From Bimuria novae-zelandiae CBS 107.79 (Eukaryota; Ascomycota; Dothideomycetes; Pleosporales; Didymosphaeriaceae): a stretch of DNA of 22,622 nucleotides. The DNA lies in NCBI GenBank assembly GCA_010015655.1, contig ML976774.1:161499-184120 (forward strand), given 5' to 3'. How positions within the stretch are numbered: the first letter of the stretch is position 1; each line of letters starts with the position of its first letter. A program made the position numbers and the translations under genes. Of the stretch, positions 1 through 7,347 are shown piece after piece. The notes beneath the pieces are model-generated. The model saw only the letters and a program-made list of their open reading frames with translations. It was not told where the DNA came from and did no database searches.

Positions 1-2
1 AG

Positions 3-524
3 AACATCAAGGCTGGCTTTCAAGCGACAGGGCTGGTGCCTACCTGTCCTGATCGGGTCCTCTCATGCCTGACTGTAGTCAGGACACCGTCACCACTACA
101 GACGGGCGCTGAGCCAGCATGGACAGCTGAGACGCCTCACACTACTACTCAGGTTAAGCAACAGGCTAGGCTTATACGTGATCGTTTACAACGACCGTCT
201 CAGAGCCCTACACACCAGATGCTCAGGCAGCTAGTTAAGAGCTATCAGCATGCTATAAATACAGTAACTCTCCTAGCAGAAGATATTAGGAAACTACAGG
301 CTACTAATTAACGTCGTAGACAAAGACAGGAGAGGCGTAGGCAGTATATTGCCTCTGGAGGGGCTCTATAGGCTGAGGAAGGTCGAAGGCTGGCTGCAGA
401 GGCTGAAAGGGTGCTCTAGCAGGTAGAGCAGGAGGACCGTGCAGGACGATCACGAGCACCACCTACATGCAGCAACTGCCATAAGCAAGGCCATAGAAGG
501 ACTCAGTATACCCAGAGATTATAG
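3..524 (+). pseudogene. Pogo/Fot1-like transposase, C-terminal remnant with stops
   Basis: The frame enters at the window edge with a stretch like NIKAGFQATGLVP, the usual junction between the DDE catalytic domain and the C-terminal tail in fungal Pogo/Fot1-like transposases. It continues with the family pattern TPHTTTQVKQQ, LLAEDIRKLQATN, QYIASGGAL and AEEGRRLAAEAERV. Stops interrupt it at 309-311 (TAA), 369-371 (TAG) and 417-419 (TAG). All are explained by CAA/CAG codons changed C to T, as RIP does. The tail ends in a CCHC-like knuckle (TGC at 468-470, TGC at 477-479, then His) whose last Cys position is now Tyr (TAT at 507-509), a G-to-A change in TpG context. The final TAG at 522-524 may be the original stop. 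Family assignment is from recognised pattern, not a search. Confidence 0.8.
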
Positions 525-600
525 CTATTATATTAATCTATTTATATTAAATTTAACTATTGCGTTGTTAAGCTATTGTGCAGAAAGCTGCGTCAGTTTT

Positions 601-649
601 GGTGGGGTGGCTCAGTGACTGGTGTGGCTCAATGACTGGTGAAACACGT
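601..649 (-). repeat. Right terminal repeat of element C with paired 17-bp units
   Basis: Read inward from 649, this 49-base end holds two near-identical 17-base units back to back (CACCAGTCATTGAGCCA then CACCAGTCACTGAGCCA), followed by CCCCACC. The single difference between the units is T against C. The left partner is outside the window, so its identity as an inverted repeat rests on the match in layout with element B and on the adjoining TA. Confidence 0.7.
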
Positions 650-651
650 TA

Positions 652-700
652 AGTCGGGTGGGGTAGTTTCCGACACCGGGTAGTTCCCGACAGCCCCGCA
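652..700 (+). repeat. Left terminal repeat of element D with paired 17-bp-spaced units
   Basis: Two copies of GGGTAGTTYCCGACA start at offsets 10 and 27 from the element end, a spacing of 17 bp, with one T/C difference. The layout is the same as in the ends of elements A, B and C although the unit sequence is unrelated. The partner repeat is missing from the window. Confidence 0.65.
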
Positions 701-817
701 ATCGCGCTCCCCCACCACGCACGCTGACCGAAAAATAATTCTTATAACTTTAATTCTTTATTAATTTTAATTTTTCCTTTTGCATCGTTTTCCCTGACTT
801 TAAATAGCTAGATATAC

Positions 818-1195
818 AGAAGGAGATATTTAAAACGCACTTATAGACCTTAAATTTAAGGTTGCTTTAGTTACTATTACTACTTAATATAGAGTACCAC
901 GTAACACTTTTCGCGACTACTTTAATAGTGCCTAACTTTATCTATATGCCTATAACAGTACATAGTAGCTTTTAGTTATTTAAGAAAAATATTTAGAGCA
1001 CTAGATTATTTATTAAAAGCTTTTAGTTACGCGCTAACCTACGCGTAAGTATAAACTATTATAATAATTATTTTTAAGTAAGAAAGTAACTATAAGAACT
1101 TAAGGAAGAAGTAAACTAGTTAATTTATAAAATATTACTTAATTATTAAGTTAAAGTTAGGTTACTAGACTAGCTAGGAACGTATAAATATAGCC
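818..1195 (+). pseudogene. Pogo-like transposase N-terminus (psq/CENP-B HTH), RIP-degraded
   Basis: In one frame the decayed sequence reads ALVTITT-stop-YRVPRNTFRD, then EKYLEHWII-like and LLVTR-PTRKYK-like segments, and ends near FLSKK and LARNV. This is the order of a psq-type helix-turn-helix (the VPRSTLRDR-like helix) followed by a Tc5/CENP-B-type HTH ending in an F-L-x-R-N-P-like motif. Many stops are TAA/TAG where Gln or Trp is usual in the family, so C-to-T and G-to-A changes explain them. No catalytic DDE part follows; the gene is truncated and dead. The start is approximate. Confidence 0.6.
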
Positions 1196-1204
1196 ACTCC
1201 TAAA

Positions 1205-1672
1205 AGTATTAGGCAAATACTCGACATGTACGAGACCGTAACCTAGATTCCCCAGGAGCTCGAAGACTGGCGCTCTGGCCTTTCAGATACCTTCACCGGG
1301 ATCCCTTATGGCGAGACCGACGCCGAAGGTTTTCAAAAAGTCTACTTCACCGTCACAGCAGCCGCAGCCGCAGCATTCTGGTACCACGGTACGCATATAC
1401 TGCTCTACGCGGAGCCAACGCTGCAAGACGAGAGTTACAGGCCGCTGATACAGGACCAGGCGATGCGGGTGACAAACATTGCAATATCGGAGTTTCCGGA
1501 TAGTTTGAGGATCTTTGCGACCCACGGACTGTATTTTGCGGCGAAGCACATACACAGCATCGCGAGGAAAGCGCGTATCTGGAACATTTTGAATGATGTA
1601 GAGGCGGAGTTGGGGTATCATACGAGGAGCTCGGTGAAGAGGTTGCAGGAGCTTGTGGAGGGTGTGCAGTAA
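1205..1672 (+). pseudogene. 3' remnant of a fungal Zn2Cys6-type transcription factor
   Basis: One frame stays open from about 1247 to the stop at 1670-1672 and can be read upstream to 1226 with a single TAG at 1244-1246. The C-terminal segment, with GLYFAAKHIHSIARKARIW, ILNDVEAELGYHTRSS and a final RLQELVEG, resembles the C-terminal helices of fungal-specific transcription factor domains that accompany Zn2Cys6 zinc clusters (recognised pattern, moderate certainty). The zinc cluster and most of the protein are absent: the upstream side is element D. The TAG sits in CCTAG context and is explained by CAG with C to T, so RIP may have spread into it. Base composition is ordinary, unlike the flanking elements. 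It could instead be a last exon of a gene expressed from elsewhere; no upstream exon is visible. Confidence 0.45.
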
Positions 1673-1906
1673 CGACGGGTAATATAGCAGCGCAGAGGCA
1701 GAGACGCAACATTGGGATCCAGGTACGTCCATCAATTTGTTAACATGTATCTCGGGGTGTTTCATCTCTGACCGCCATAACCGTCCATAAGATCATTCTA
1801 CCTCTACTCAGTGACGGATACAGCTCAATTGGACGGGTTTATTCCCACTCCCGATGATATCCAATAATTTCCAGATCTGGATCACACTCTACGCGATGAG
1901 CGGTAT
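1673..1906. other. Short non-coding host segment between pseudogene and element B
   Basis: Ordinary-composition sequence between the transcription-factor remnant and the target site of element B. No open frame, RNA gene or repeat was recognised. It is probably the 3' flank of the broken gene and the original insertion site of B. Confidence 0.5.
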
Positions 1907-1908
1907 TA

Positions 1909-1920
1909 AGCTCGGCTATA
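1909..1920 (+). repeat. Outer 12 bp of element B left inverted repeat
   Basis: AGCTCGGCTATA, the first 12 bases of the left inverted repeat of B, preceded by the TA target site. The remaining 37 bases lie at 4520-4556, beyond element A. The right repeat reads AGCTCGGCCATA here; the C-to-T difference is in CpA context. Confidence 0.9.
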
Positions 1921-1965
1921 CCGTGTCTCGGCAGTCAGTGCGCAACATTACTCAATGCGCAACCC
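1921..1965 (+). repeat. Element A left inverted repeat
   Basis: This 45-bp terminal repeat contains TCAGTGCGCAAC and TCAATGCGCAAC, two units 17 bp apart. It pairs with 4473-4517 in inverted orientation with two mismatches, both C/T in CpA context. Confidence 0.9.
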
Positions 1966-2734
1966 CGCGTGATAGCGCACCTACTTTAACGCGCCATAAC
2001 TCCACCAATATAGACCTAATTAACGCCGCGATAGCAGCAATTAAATTATAAAAACTAAGAGAATTTTTATTATATAATAAAATTATAAAATAATTTAGCG
2101 TTATACGTTCTATATTAATACGTAGGCACTAACGCATCACGCAAGCGCGTGTAATTATAAATACTTTACGCTATATACTTAGCCTATAATAAGAAAAGTA
2201 GCTTCTATAATATATTAAATGCCTTACTAAACGTAGCCTTCCTCCTACACGGCAAATAATATAAAACTTTACATCCTGTATTACTTAAAAGGACGTAAGT
2301 ATATTATAGGTTAATTGCCTTATTAAGCGTAATAGCAACGCCTTAATATTACGCTAAATAACTAGAATTAATAGTAATTGCTATAACGCTAATTTAGAGG
2401 CAAAATATAAGCTCTACTTTAAGCTTTTATATAATAAAATCGCGAAGTATAGTATAGAGCCTTATTATTACTATAATATAGATAAGAAAGGCTTCCTTCT
2501 TAGTATTACTAGCTGCTTAAAAAGGATCTTTGATAGGCCTCTATATAAGAGTTGCTAAGTAAGGTAATTTATACAGGATAGTAGCTATAAGTAGATCTTA
2601 ATTATCGCATGTATATGCGCCAACGGATCTACTATTAATCTATTACTAATTTATTAATTTAACGCCGGGAGCCTATAATTAAGCTAGGTAAAGAAAATTA
2701 ATTCTTAATACTATAGAGTCTTTATTACCTTATC

Positions 2735-2739
2735 TCCCT
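2735..2739. repeat. 5-bp target duplication, left copy (TCCCT)
   Basis: TCCCT directly before the LTR start at 2740; the identical copy follows the LTR at 3197-3201. Five bases is the usual target duplication of LTR retrotransposons. Confidence 0.9.
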
Positions 2740-3196
2740 TGTTAGGATCTGAACATGTACAAGACGCTGAGGACCAACGGGCCCTCGGTGGGGGTGACAC
2801 TCGGCGGGGTTGCGTAACCGAGGTCACGTGACGTACCATCCAGCCAAGACATACCATCCCGCCAAGATCATGGAAGGTGTACCATCCACGGACGGCGCTG
2901 CCATCCATCAATACTTGGGGATGGCAGGAGGAGGGTGGACGGTAACTAATAACCCTCTTGTATATAACCCAACACGAATACCCTTATGGCATTCGCGTTT
3001 AACCTGTTTATCAATCTATCGTTTGGATCTGACTAAGCAACCTTGTTGATTTGATTGTGCTGTACACACCTTCGATACCAACACCCTAGTGACAAGCGCA
3101 AGCTATCACTACACCCTCTCCCGTCCTACCTAGTACTCCTGCCCGAGAACCAACCTTAGCCCATTTAGGACCAGCTATCCTAGATGGAACCTAACA
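2740..3196. mobile_element. Solo LTR of an LTR retrotransposon, inside element A
   Basis: This 457-bp segment begins TGTTAGG and ends CCTAACA, a perfect 7-bp terminal inversion with the canonical TG...CA ends, and is flanked by TCCCT on both sides. No internal coding region, primer-binding site or second LTR is present, so it is a solo LTR left by LTR-LTR recombination. It has a TATA-like TATATAACCC at 2961-2970. An 18-bp tandem pair (2834-2851 and 2852-2869, TACCATCC with GCCAAGA) lies near its middle. Composition is near-balanced, in sharp contrast to the TA-rich DNA around it. Superfamily (Ty1/Copia or Ty3) and strand cannot be told from an LTR alone. Confidence 0.9.
2834..2869. repeat. 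18-bp tandem pair within the solo LTR
   Basis: Two adjacent 18-base units beginning TACCATCC and sharing GCCAAGA; a third partial TACCATCC starts at 2880. It lies in the half of the LTR that precedes the TATA-like sequence. Confidence 0.6.
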
Positions 3197-3201
3197 TCCC
3201 T
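3197..3201. repeat. 5-bp target duplication, right copy (TCCCT)
   Basis: Identical to 2735-2739, directly after the CCTAACA end of the LTR. Confidence 0.9.
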
Positions 3202-4472
3202 CTAGCTAGTTAAATAACGAGATAGGCCTTTAATAGCTTTAACAAGTGTTTAATTACTATATAAAAGAGAAAGCTAAAAAGGCTTAATAAGCATACTAAC
3301 TTTTAATTCTTAATAGCTATAAGTCTTACGTTACTATAGATTTTATTAACTATTATAACTAGAATAAGATTCTCTTAATTATATTTCCCCTTTATTTAAC
3401 GCATGCGTTGTAGCCTCTTAACGTATATATATTTAAGTCTCTCTTAGCTTACTACTCTAACAAGCTTAACGCCTATCTATATAGGAGCTATGGACTATTA
3501 ATAGTTACTAAAAAAGACTTCTTTATATTTTTCTAAAAGGCCTAGACTACGTTAGTTACGCTTTAATTAATTACTAAGGCTTTTAAGTATACAGGCATCT
3601 CGCCGCTAGATCTTATACTTATTCTTAAGTAATTTAATAAGGAGCCCTTTCTAAAAGTAAGATTATAAAAAAGCTCTACGTTAGTACTTAGCGCATTAGA
3701 TTAGCGTAAAATAGAATAACTATTACGCTCTACTATTAAGGATATCGCGACTAAGGAGTTGCGCAAGCTTAGCTAAATAATATACTTAATTTTTATATAA
3801 AAGTAACTCTTAAAGCACGAGAATAAGGGCCTTTAAGAGGCCTTAAGAAATAAAAAATAGCGTTAAATAAAGAGTAAGACTCTGCCCTTAGAGCAACCTA
3901 AGGAGTAGTATAAAAGAGCTATTTCCTAATTACCTGCTTAAGTATAGAGAGCGCACGATTTTCTTAGTTAATAAGAGGCTAAAAAGGAATAATTATAACT
4001 CTAAAAAAGTTAGTAATAAGAGATATAGAGAGCTAATAAATAGCTTAAAGCTTATTTACTTTAAAAGAGGCGCGTTACGTAGGTAGTAGCTAAAAATACG
4101 CGCGCTAAGGAGAGAGCTAATTAGACTACTAAGTAACGCCTCTATTAATAGGCTTATAAGACTTAATAATAACTTTAAGAATATCTTAAAATTGCTAAAA
4201 AGGGAAGTTAAAGAGCCTTAAAAGCTACTTATAAAGTTATAAAGAGGAAGAAATTTACGCTAGCACTTATACGCGTTAATATAGTAGTATTTACGCTATT
4301 AACGCTATTATTACGTAGTAGCTATCTAGTTAGAATACTAAATAGATATCTATAATTTAAGTTGCTAGTAATTATCTACAGACCTAGGAAACCTCTCTAC
4401 CAAAAAATCTCGTAATAATAGCTTTTATATAGAGCTTTATAGCCTTATATTGTTAACGTCGCGATCATGTTA

Positions 4473-4517
4473 GGGTTGCGCATTAAGTGATGTTGCGCAC
4501 TGACTGCCGAGACACGG
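4473..4517 (-). repeat. Element A right inverted repeat
   Basis: Reverse complement of the 1921-1965 repeat at 43 of 45 positions. TA at 4518-4519 is the right copy of the target site. Confidence 0.9.
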
Positions 4518-4519
4518 TA

Positions 4520-4556
4520 TACTTTTCGGCCACATATACTTCTCGGCCACCACACC
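4520..4556 (+). repeat. Inner 37 bp of element B left inverted repeat
   Basis: Continues the left repeat of B after the insertion of A. Together with 1909-1920 it holds ATATACTTTTCGGCCAC and ATATACTTCTCGGCCAC, two units with a 17-bp period, then CCACACC (CCCCACC in the right repeat). Confidence 0.9.
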
Positions 4557-4639
4557 ACAACGCGTTACTTTGTTTTTGACGCTCTATACTTTAACGCTAT
4601 ACACTTAAAATAGATCCTCGTAAGGTTACTTTTAATAAT

Positions 4640-6165
4640 ACTATCCGCGATCTTAATACTAGTGTTTTTAAAAGCTAGTAATAAGCTACTAAGGCGTATA
4701 GTATTTCTTAATTATCGCTTTAAGAGCGTATTAATAGCCGCTAACCTTACGCGATAGCTTATTACTAATAGTAGTAATTAACTCTTAAATAAGAGGCGTT
4801 TTTAGTAGAGTAAATACTTAATAAGGACGTACGCGTATAGCCTCCCTCCCATCCTCGTGTATAAGAAATGGCCACCCGGCTCCTCCGCATGAACGGGGAC
4901 TACGAGCCTCTTAGGCGACTATAGATACCCTATTTTATCGCCCACAACCCACGCGTCGCATCTATAGTTAGTTAAATAATTAAGAGCGCATAAACTATAG
5001 TAGCTAACTATAATACTATAAAGACCTTTCTTAAGCTTTTTAAGCGGACGAGAATAGAGCTAGGGATACAATACGAGGATATATAGAATATGGATAAGAC
5101 TAGGTGCGTACTAGGGGTATATACGAATGCTTAGGTGCTTGTAAGCTCTTTAAAGAAGAAAGCTTATATTAAATCTCTAAAGAATCGCGAGTAGGTGTTT
5201 ATTATTAAGACTATCTTAGCTACAGCGCTAAGCTTTAATACCTAGTTATTTTTAAAGGCAAGTATCTGCAATCTACCTAGTTTTTAATATAAGGTATACT
5301 AAAATAGCACTACACAACGTTAGAGAATAGCTAGACGTCTAACTTAATTAGATATAAATAGTTACAGCGTATTTTTTTACTAAATACTTTACTATTCTCT
5401 AGCGGCTATTGTTTACTCCTTCTTAATAGCTATAGCTCTTATACACTAATTAACTTTATATAGCTTTGCAAGGTTAATAAGATCTACCTACTATACCTCC
5501 TAGCGCACGCCTTATACTTACTATAGCCTTTAGATCTTGCTCCTTTCTTTATATTTAAGACACGCTATTGTAATAAGATCTAAGCTCTCTCTACATTTAA
5601 TAACGCAGCCCTAATTAAGAAAGAGCGCTTTATTATATTATATAATAAGGTAAGAGAAGAAGCGCTATTAAAGCGTGTTATACAAGCTAGCTAGCAGGCT
5701 TTTAGACTCTACCTATATAACCTAAGCCTTGTACTACTATTATCCTAAGTAACTAGCTAACCAGTTACTCCTCCAGCAGCTTATCAAACATTAGATTAAT
5801 TAGATTAGGTCTTTAACACCCCACGGAGCTTACAGGCCTTATATAAAGCTTAGTAGTAACTTCTACTATTAGAATCTTTCTTACGAAGCACCCGCTTAGT
5901 GCTTAGTAAGGCAGGTAAAGCTATTATAGAAGCTAACACTAGGGTAGCTTAACTTAAGGCTAAGAATTAATAACTTAAATATTAATTAGATAGTACTAGG
6001 GTTACCTGTGTAAAAAAGCAAGTTTAAGTTAATCTAAATAAGTACTTTAATAATATTAAGAGTATTAAGGCTATAATTAATCGCGTAGCTACTTTATAGG
6101 CTTAATAGAAAGGCACTTCGCTAGAGAAAGAAGCTTAAAAGGTAGTAGTAGTAGTAGCAGCGCTT
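4640..6165 (+). pseudogene. Element B transposase (HTH + DDE_1), RIP-killed
   Basis: The N-terminal part shows AYSIS-stop-LSL-stop-ERINSR and FLVE-stop-ILNKDVR with PPSHPRV, the psq and CENP-B-type DNA-binding domains, then LLRMNGDYEPLRR. The catalytic start is EDI-stop-NMDKT near 5070-5105, from the family motif D-I-W-N-M-D-E-T-G; it keeps the catalytic Asp but has lost the Glu-Thr-Gly. SLKNRE-stop-V follows, where Trp is expected after NRE. The C-terminal tail reads TPRSLQALYKA, SKAGKAIIEANTRVA and LKAKN, a heptad-like segment usual in Fot1-type proteins. Stops at Trp (TGG to TAG) and Gln (CAG/CAA to TAG/TAA) codons are frequent. No intact frame remains; boundaries are approximate. Confidence 0.75.
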
Positions 6166-6247
6166 ACTCTTAAGTCTATGTATACTTAGTGGCAAATATA
6201 ATTGTTGTTGTTGAAAAATCGCGACTTAAAATAGTGTGGTTCTCTTA

Positions 6248-6296
6248 GGTGGGGTGGCCGAGAAGTATATGTGGCCGAAAAGTATATGGCCGAGCT
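6248..6296 (-). repeat. Element B right inverted repeat
   Basis: This 49-bp end read inward begins AGCTCGGCCATATACTTTTC and contains the two 17-bp-period units. It matches the reassembled left repeat at 47 of 49 positions. TA follows at 6297-6298. Confidence 0.9.
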
Positions 6297-6298
6297 TA

Positions 6299-6623
6299 CA
6301 AGAAGACATAAGGGGACATGGCCCACCGCGCTTTGTAGGGCGAGGCGAGGCCGAATCACCAGGGAGGTGGGGACGCTAGCGCCCAAAGTGGCATACTGTC
6401 GCTTCCTTTCGTGCATCGTTCCTCCGAAGCTTCGACGCGCAAGCTTTCTGCCTACAGCAAAATATTTGTGCCTAGCAGATATAAATGCGACAATGCGTTC
6501 GATATCAGCCTGCTGTGAGTGATCAACAGCTTCTCGCGGAACATTTCACAGGTATCCATCTTGACCGCCAACTCTTGCGTTCCGCTAGACCCTGCTCAAA
6601 TCTCATCACTCATCTCTTTCGCC
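6299..6623 (+). promoter_or_regulatory. Upstream region of the ABM gene, bounded by transposon B
   Basis: These 325 bp between the end of element B and the ABM start codon have ordinary composition. A TATAAAT sequence lies at 6480-6486, about 140 bp before the ATG, and CT-rich DNA follows it (TCATCACTCATCTCTTTCGCC just before the start), as in many fungal core promoters. Any upstream control must lie in this stretch or within the transposon. Promoter activity is inferred only. Confidence 0.4.
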
Positions 6624-7347
6624 ATGTCGACCACCGTCACCGAACTCGCGCGCCTTACCATCAAAGATGGGCTTCGCGAGTCTCATAAAGCAACCCTAGA
6701 ACAGAGCCTTGCGCGCGCGAAGAAGGGTATGGAGGATTTCACCGGCCAGAAGTTCTATATGTATCAGGAGGTGGAAAACCCCAACCATATATACATCATC
6801 GGTGAATGGGCGTCTCTGGAGCAGCACATGAAAGACTGGATTCCTTCGGAACAGAATCAAGCTCTGTTGCAAGGTCTGGGTCCCCTGGTTGAGGTGGACT
6901 TCTTGTTTCATCTCGACCAGCGTCTGGGTCTTATTCCTCCCAGTCAAAGCGCTCCGATGCTCGGCTGTGTAAAACATGTCATGGAGAGCGCAAAGCGACC
7001 CGATTTTGAGCGCACTTTCATCAATTGCAAGAACCATTTGGAAGCATTCACCCTGGGCCCCGTCGGCGCTGGCTGGCGCATCGAGAAGGAGTCAGATAGG
7101 GAAGAGTTTGTCCTCTTCTCTCCTTGGAAGTATGTCCCGCAATAGGCTCTGTGCCGTATCAATGAATCTGGAGTTGCAGCTTTTGAACGAATACTAACCA
7201 TGTGTCCGCTTATCTAGGGACGTAGCTGAGCATCTCGCCTTTGGGAAAACGAAAGACTTCCAAGAGTACTCCAAGATCAAGGATTACATTATGATAGATG
7301 CTACCCAGATAGTGCATATTGTACTCATGGAATTGCCTCTAGCATAA
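6624..7347 (+). CDS. ABM / dimeric alpha-beta-barrel domain protein (two tandem domains)
   Basis: Two exons, 6624-7129 and 7218-7347, joined across an 88-bp intron (GTATGT donor, ACTAAC branch point near 7193, TAG acceptor), give 211 residues. The ATG at 6624 is chosen for its CGCC-ATG context and because the protein then starts at the first beta strand; the open frame reaches back to 6519. Residues about 5-95 (LARLTIKDG, YMYQEVENPNHIYIIGEWAS, VDFLFHL) look like an antibiotic-biosynthesis-monooxygenase fold with the usual Y-E-x-P-x-H-I-Y-I-I-x-E-W-like strand pair. Residues about 115-211 repeat the pattern (VKHVMESA, GWRIEKESDREEFVLFSPW, VHIVLMELP). Such proteins act as small oxygenases or heme-binding or stress proteins; the substrate here is unknown. 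No secretion signal is seen. Without splicing the frame would end at 7143-7145. Confidence 0.75.

Larger units (their letters stand above)
1..649 (+). mobile_element. Element C: 3' end of a Pogo/Fot1-like DNA transposon
   Basis: This is the right-hand part of a cut-and-paste transposon whose left part lies outside the window. It contains the C-terminal coding remnant of a DDE_1-type transposase (3-524), then about 75 bp of AT-rich DNA, then a terminal repeat. The right end is placed at 649 because the last 49 bases, read inward, match the layout of the complete inverted repeat of element B, including the same inner GCCACCCCACC block at positions 39-49. A TA follows directly (650-651), the target dinucleotide of this superfamily. 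The left end and left inverted repeat cannot be seen, so it is unknown whether the element is full length. Confidence 0.8.
652..1200 (+). mobile_element. Element D: 5' fragment of a Pogo-like transposon
   Basis: It begins directly after the TA at 650-651 with AGTCGGGTGGGG and a terminal-repeat structure, then becomes very TA-rich. It encodes only the N-terminal DNA-binding half of a transposase. Similarity is lost near 1195-1205, where the sequence changes to ordinary composition. No right inverted repeat is seen, so the element appears cut off at its 3' side by a deletion or rearrangement. It shares a TA with element C and has the same orientation. Confidence 0.65.
1985..4310 (+). pseudogene. 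Element A transposase (HTH + DDE_1), RIP-killed and split by a solo LTR
   Basis: The coding remnant is read in pieces. The N-terminal part shows LINAAIAAIKL and an SVIRSILIRRH-like psq helix-turn-helix, then LTKRSLPPTRQ. The catalytic core shows YKLYFKLLYNKIAKYSIEP and YNIDKKGFLLSI (from the family N-M-D-E-K-G-F motif, so the first catalytic Asp is kept), then IIACICANGS. The frame stops near FITLSP at 2735, where the LTR entered, and resumes after 3201. It goes on with a block like PLYLTHAL-stop-PLNV (family PPHSTHxLQPLDV), VTKKDFFIFF, a KAFKYTGISPLDL block and a charged tail with LKHENKGL and EALRNKK. Stops occur about every 10-15 codons, mostly where Gln or Trp is expected. The protein cannot be made. 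Start and end are approximate. Confidence 0.8.
1921..4517 (+). mobile_element. Element A: complete Pogo-like transposon inside element B
   Basis: Inverted repeats of 45 bp (1921-1965 and 4473-4517) start CCGTGTCTCGGCAGTCAG and are flanked by TA at 1919-1920 and 4518-4519. The repeats differ at two positions only, and both differences are CpA to TpA, one in each end. Total length is 2597 bp, or 2135 bp without the solo LTR and its duplicated site. The interior is extremely TA-rich and holds a recognisable but heavily stopped transposase in the plus direction. The exact ends could shift by two bases because the insertion lies in a TATA run; the version given restores the repeat of B exactly. 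Confidence 0.9.
1909..6296 (+). mobile_element. Element B: complete Pogo/Fot1-like transposon carrying a nested insertion
   Basis: The element is bounded by 49-bp inverted repeats and by TA on both sides (1907-1908 and 6297-6298). The left repeat is split after its 12th base by element A. If A and one TA copy are removed, B is 1789 bp, typical for Fot1-type elements, and its ends match at 47 of 49 positions. Of the two differences, the one at position 9 (T left, C right) is a CpA-to-TpA change; the other is A/C. The interior is TA-rich with a decayed DDE_1 transposase in the plus direction. The right end lies about 330 bp before the start of the ABM gene. Confidence 0.9.

Noticed and set aside
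1283..1765. 160-codon minus-strand frame with Cys-rich translation
   Set aside because: Antisense to the transcription-factor-like frame, which has the better family resemblance; no domain recognised.
2810..3049. 79-codon plus frame in the GC-balanced island
   Set aside because: Lies wholly inside the solo LTR; LTRs do not encode proteins and the translation shows no domain.
6140..6160. Short GTA/AGC triplet run near the end of element B, considered as a microsatellite
   Set aside because: Only about five units and within the degraded transposase tail; not a notable repeat.
6519..6623. Upstream in-frame extension of the ABM gene (35 residues)
   Set aside because: The ATG at 6624 has better context and fits the fold start; the upstream part is leader-like, CT-rich DNA.
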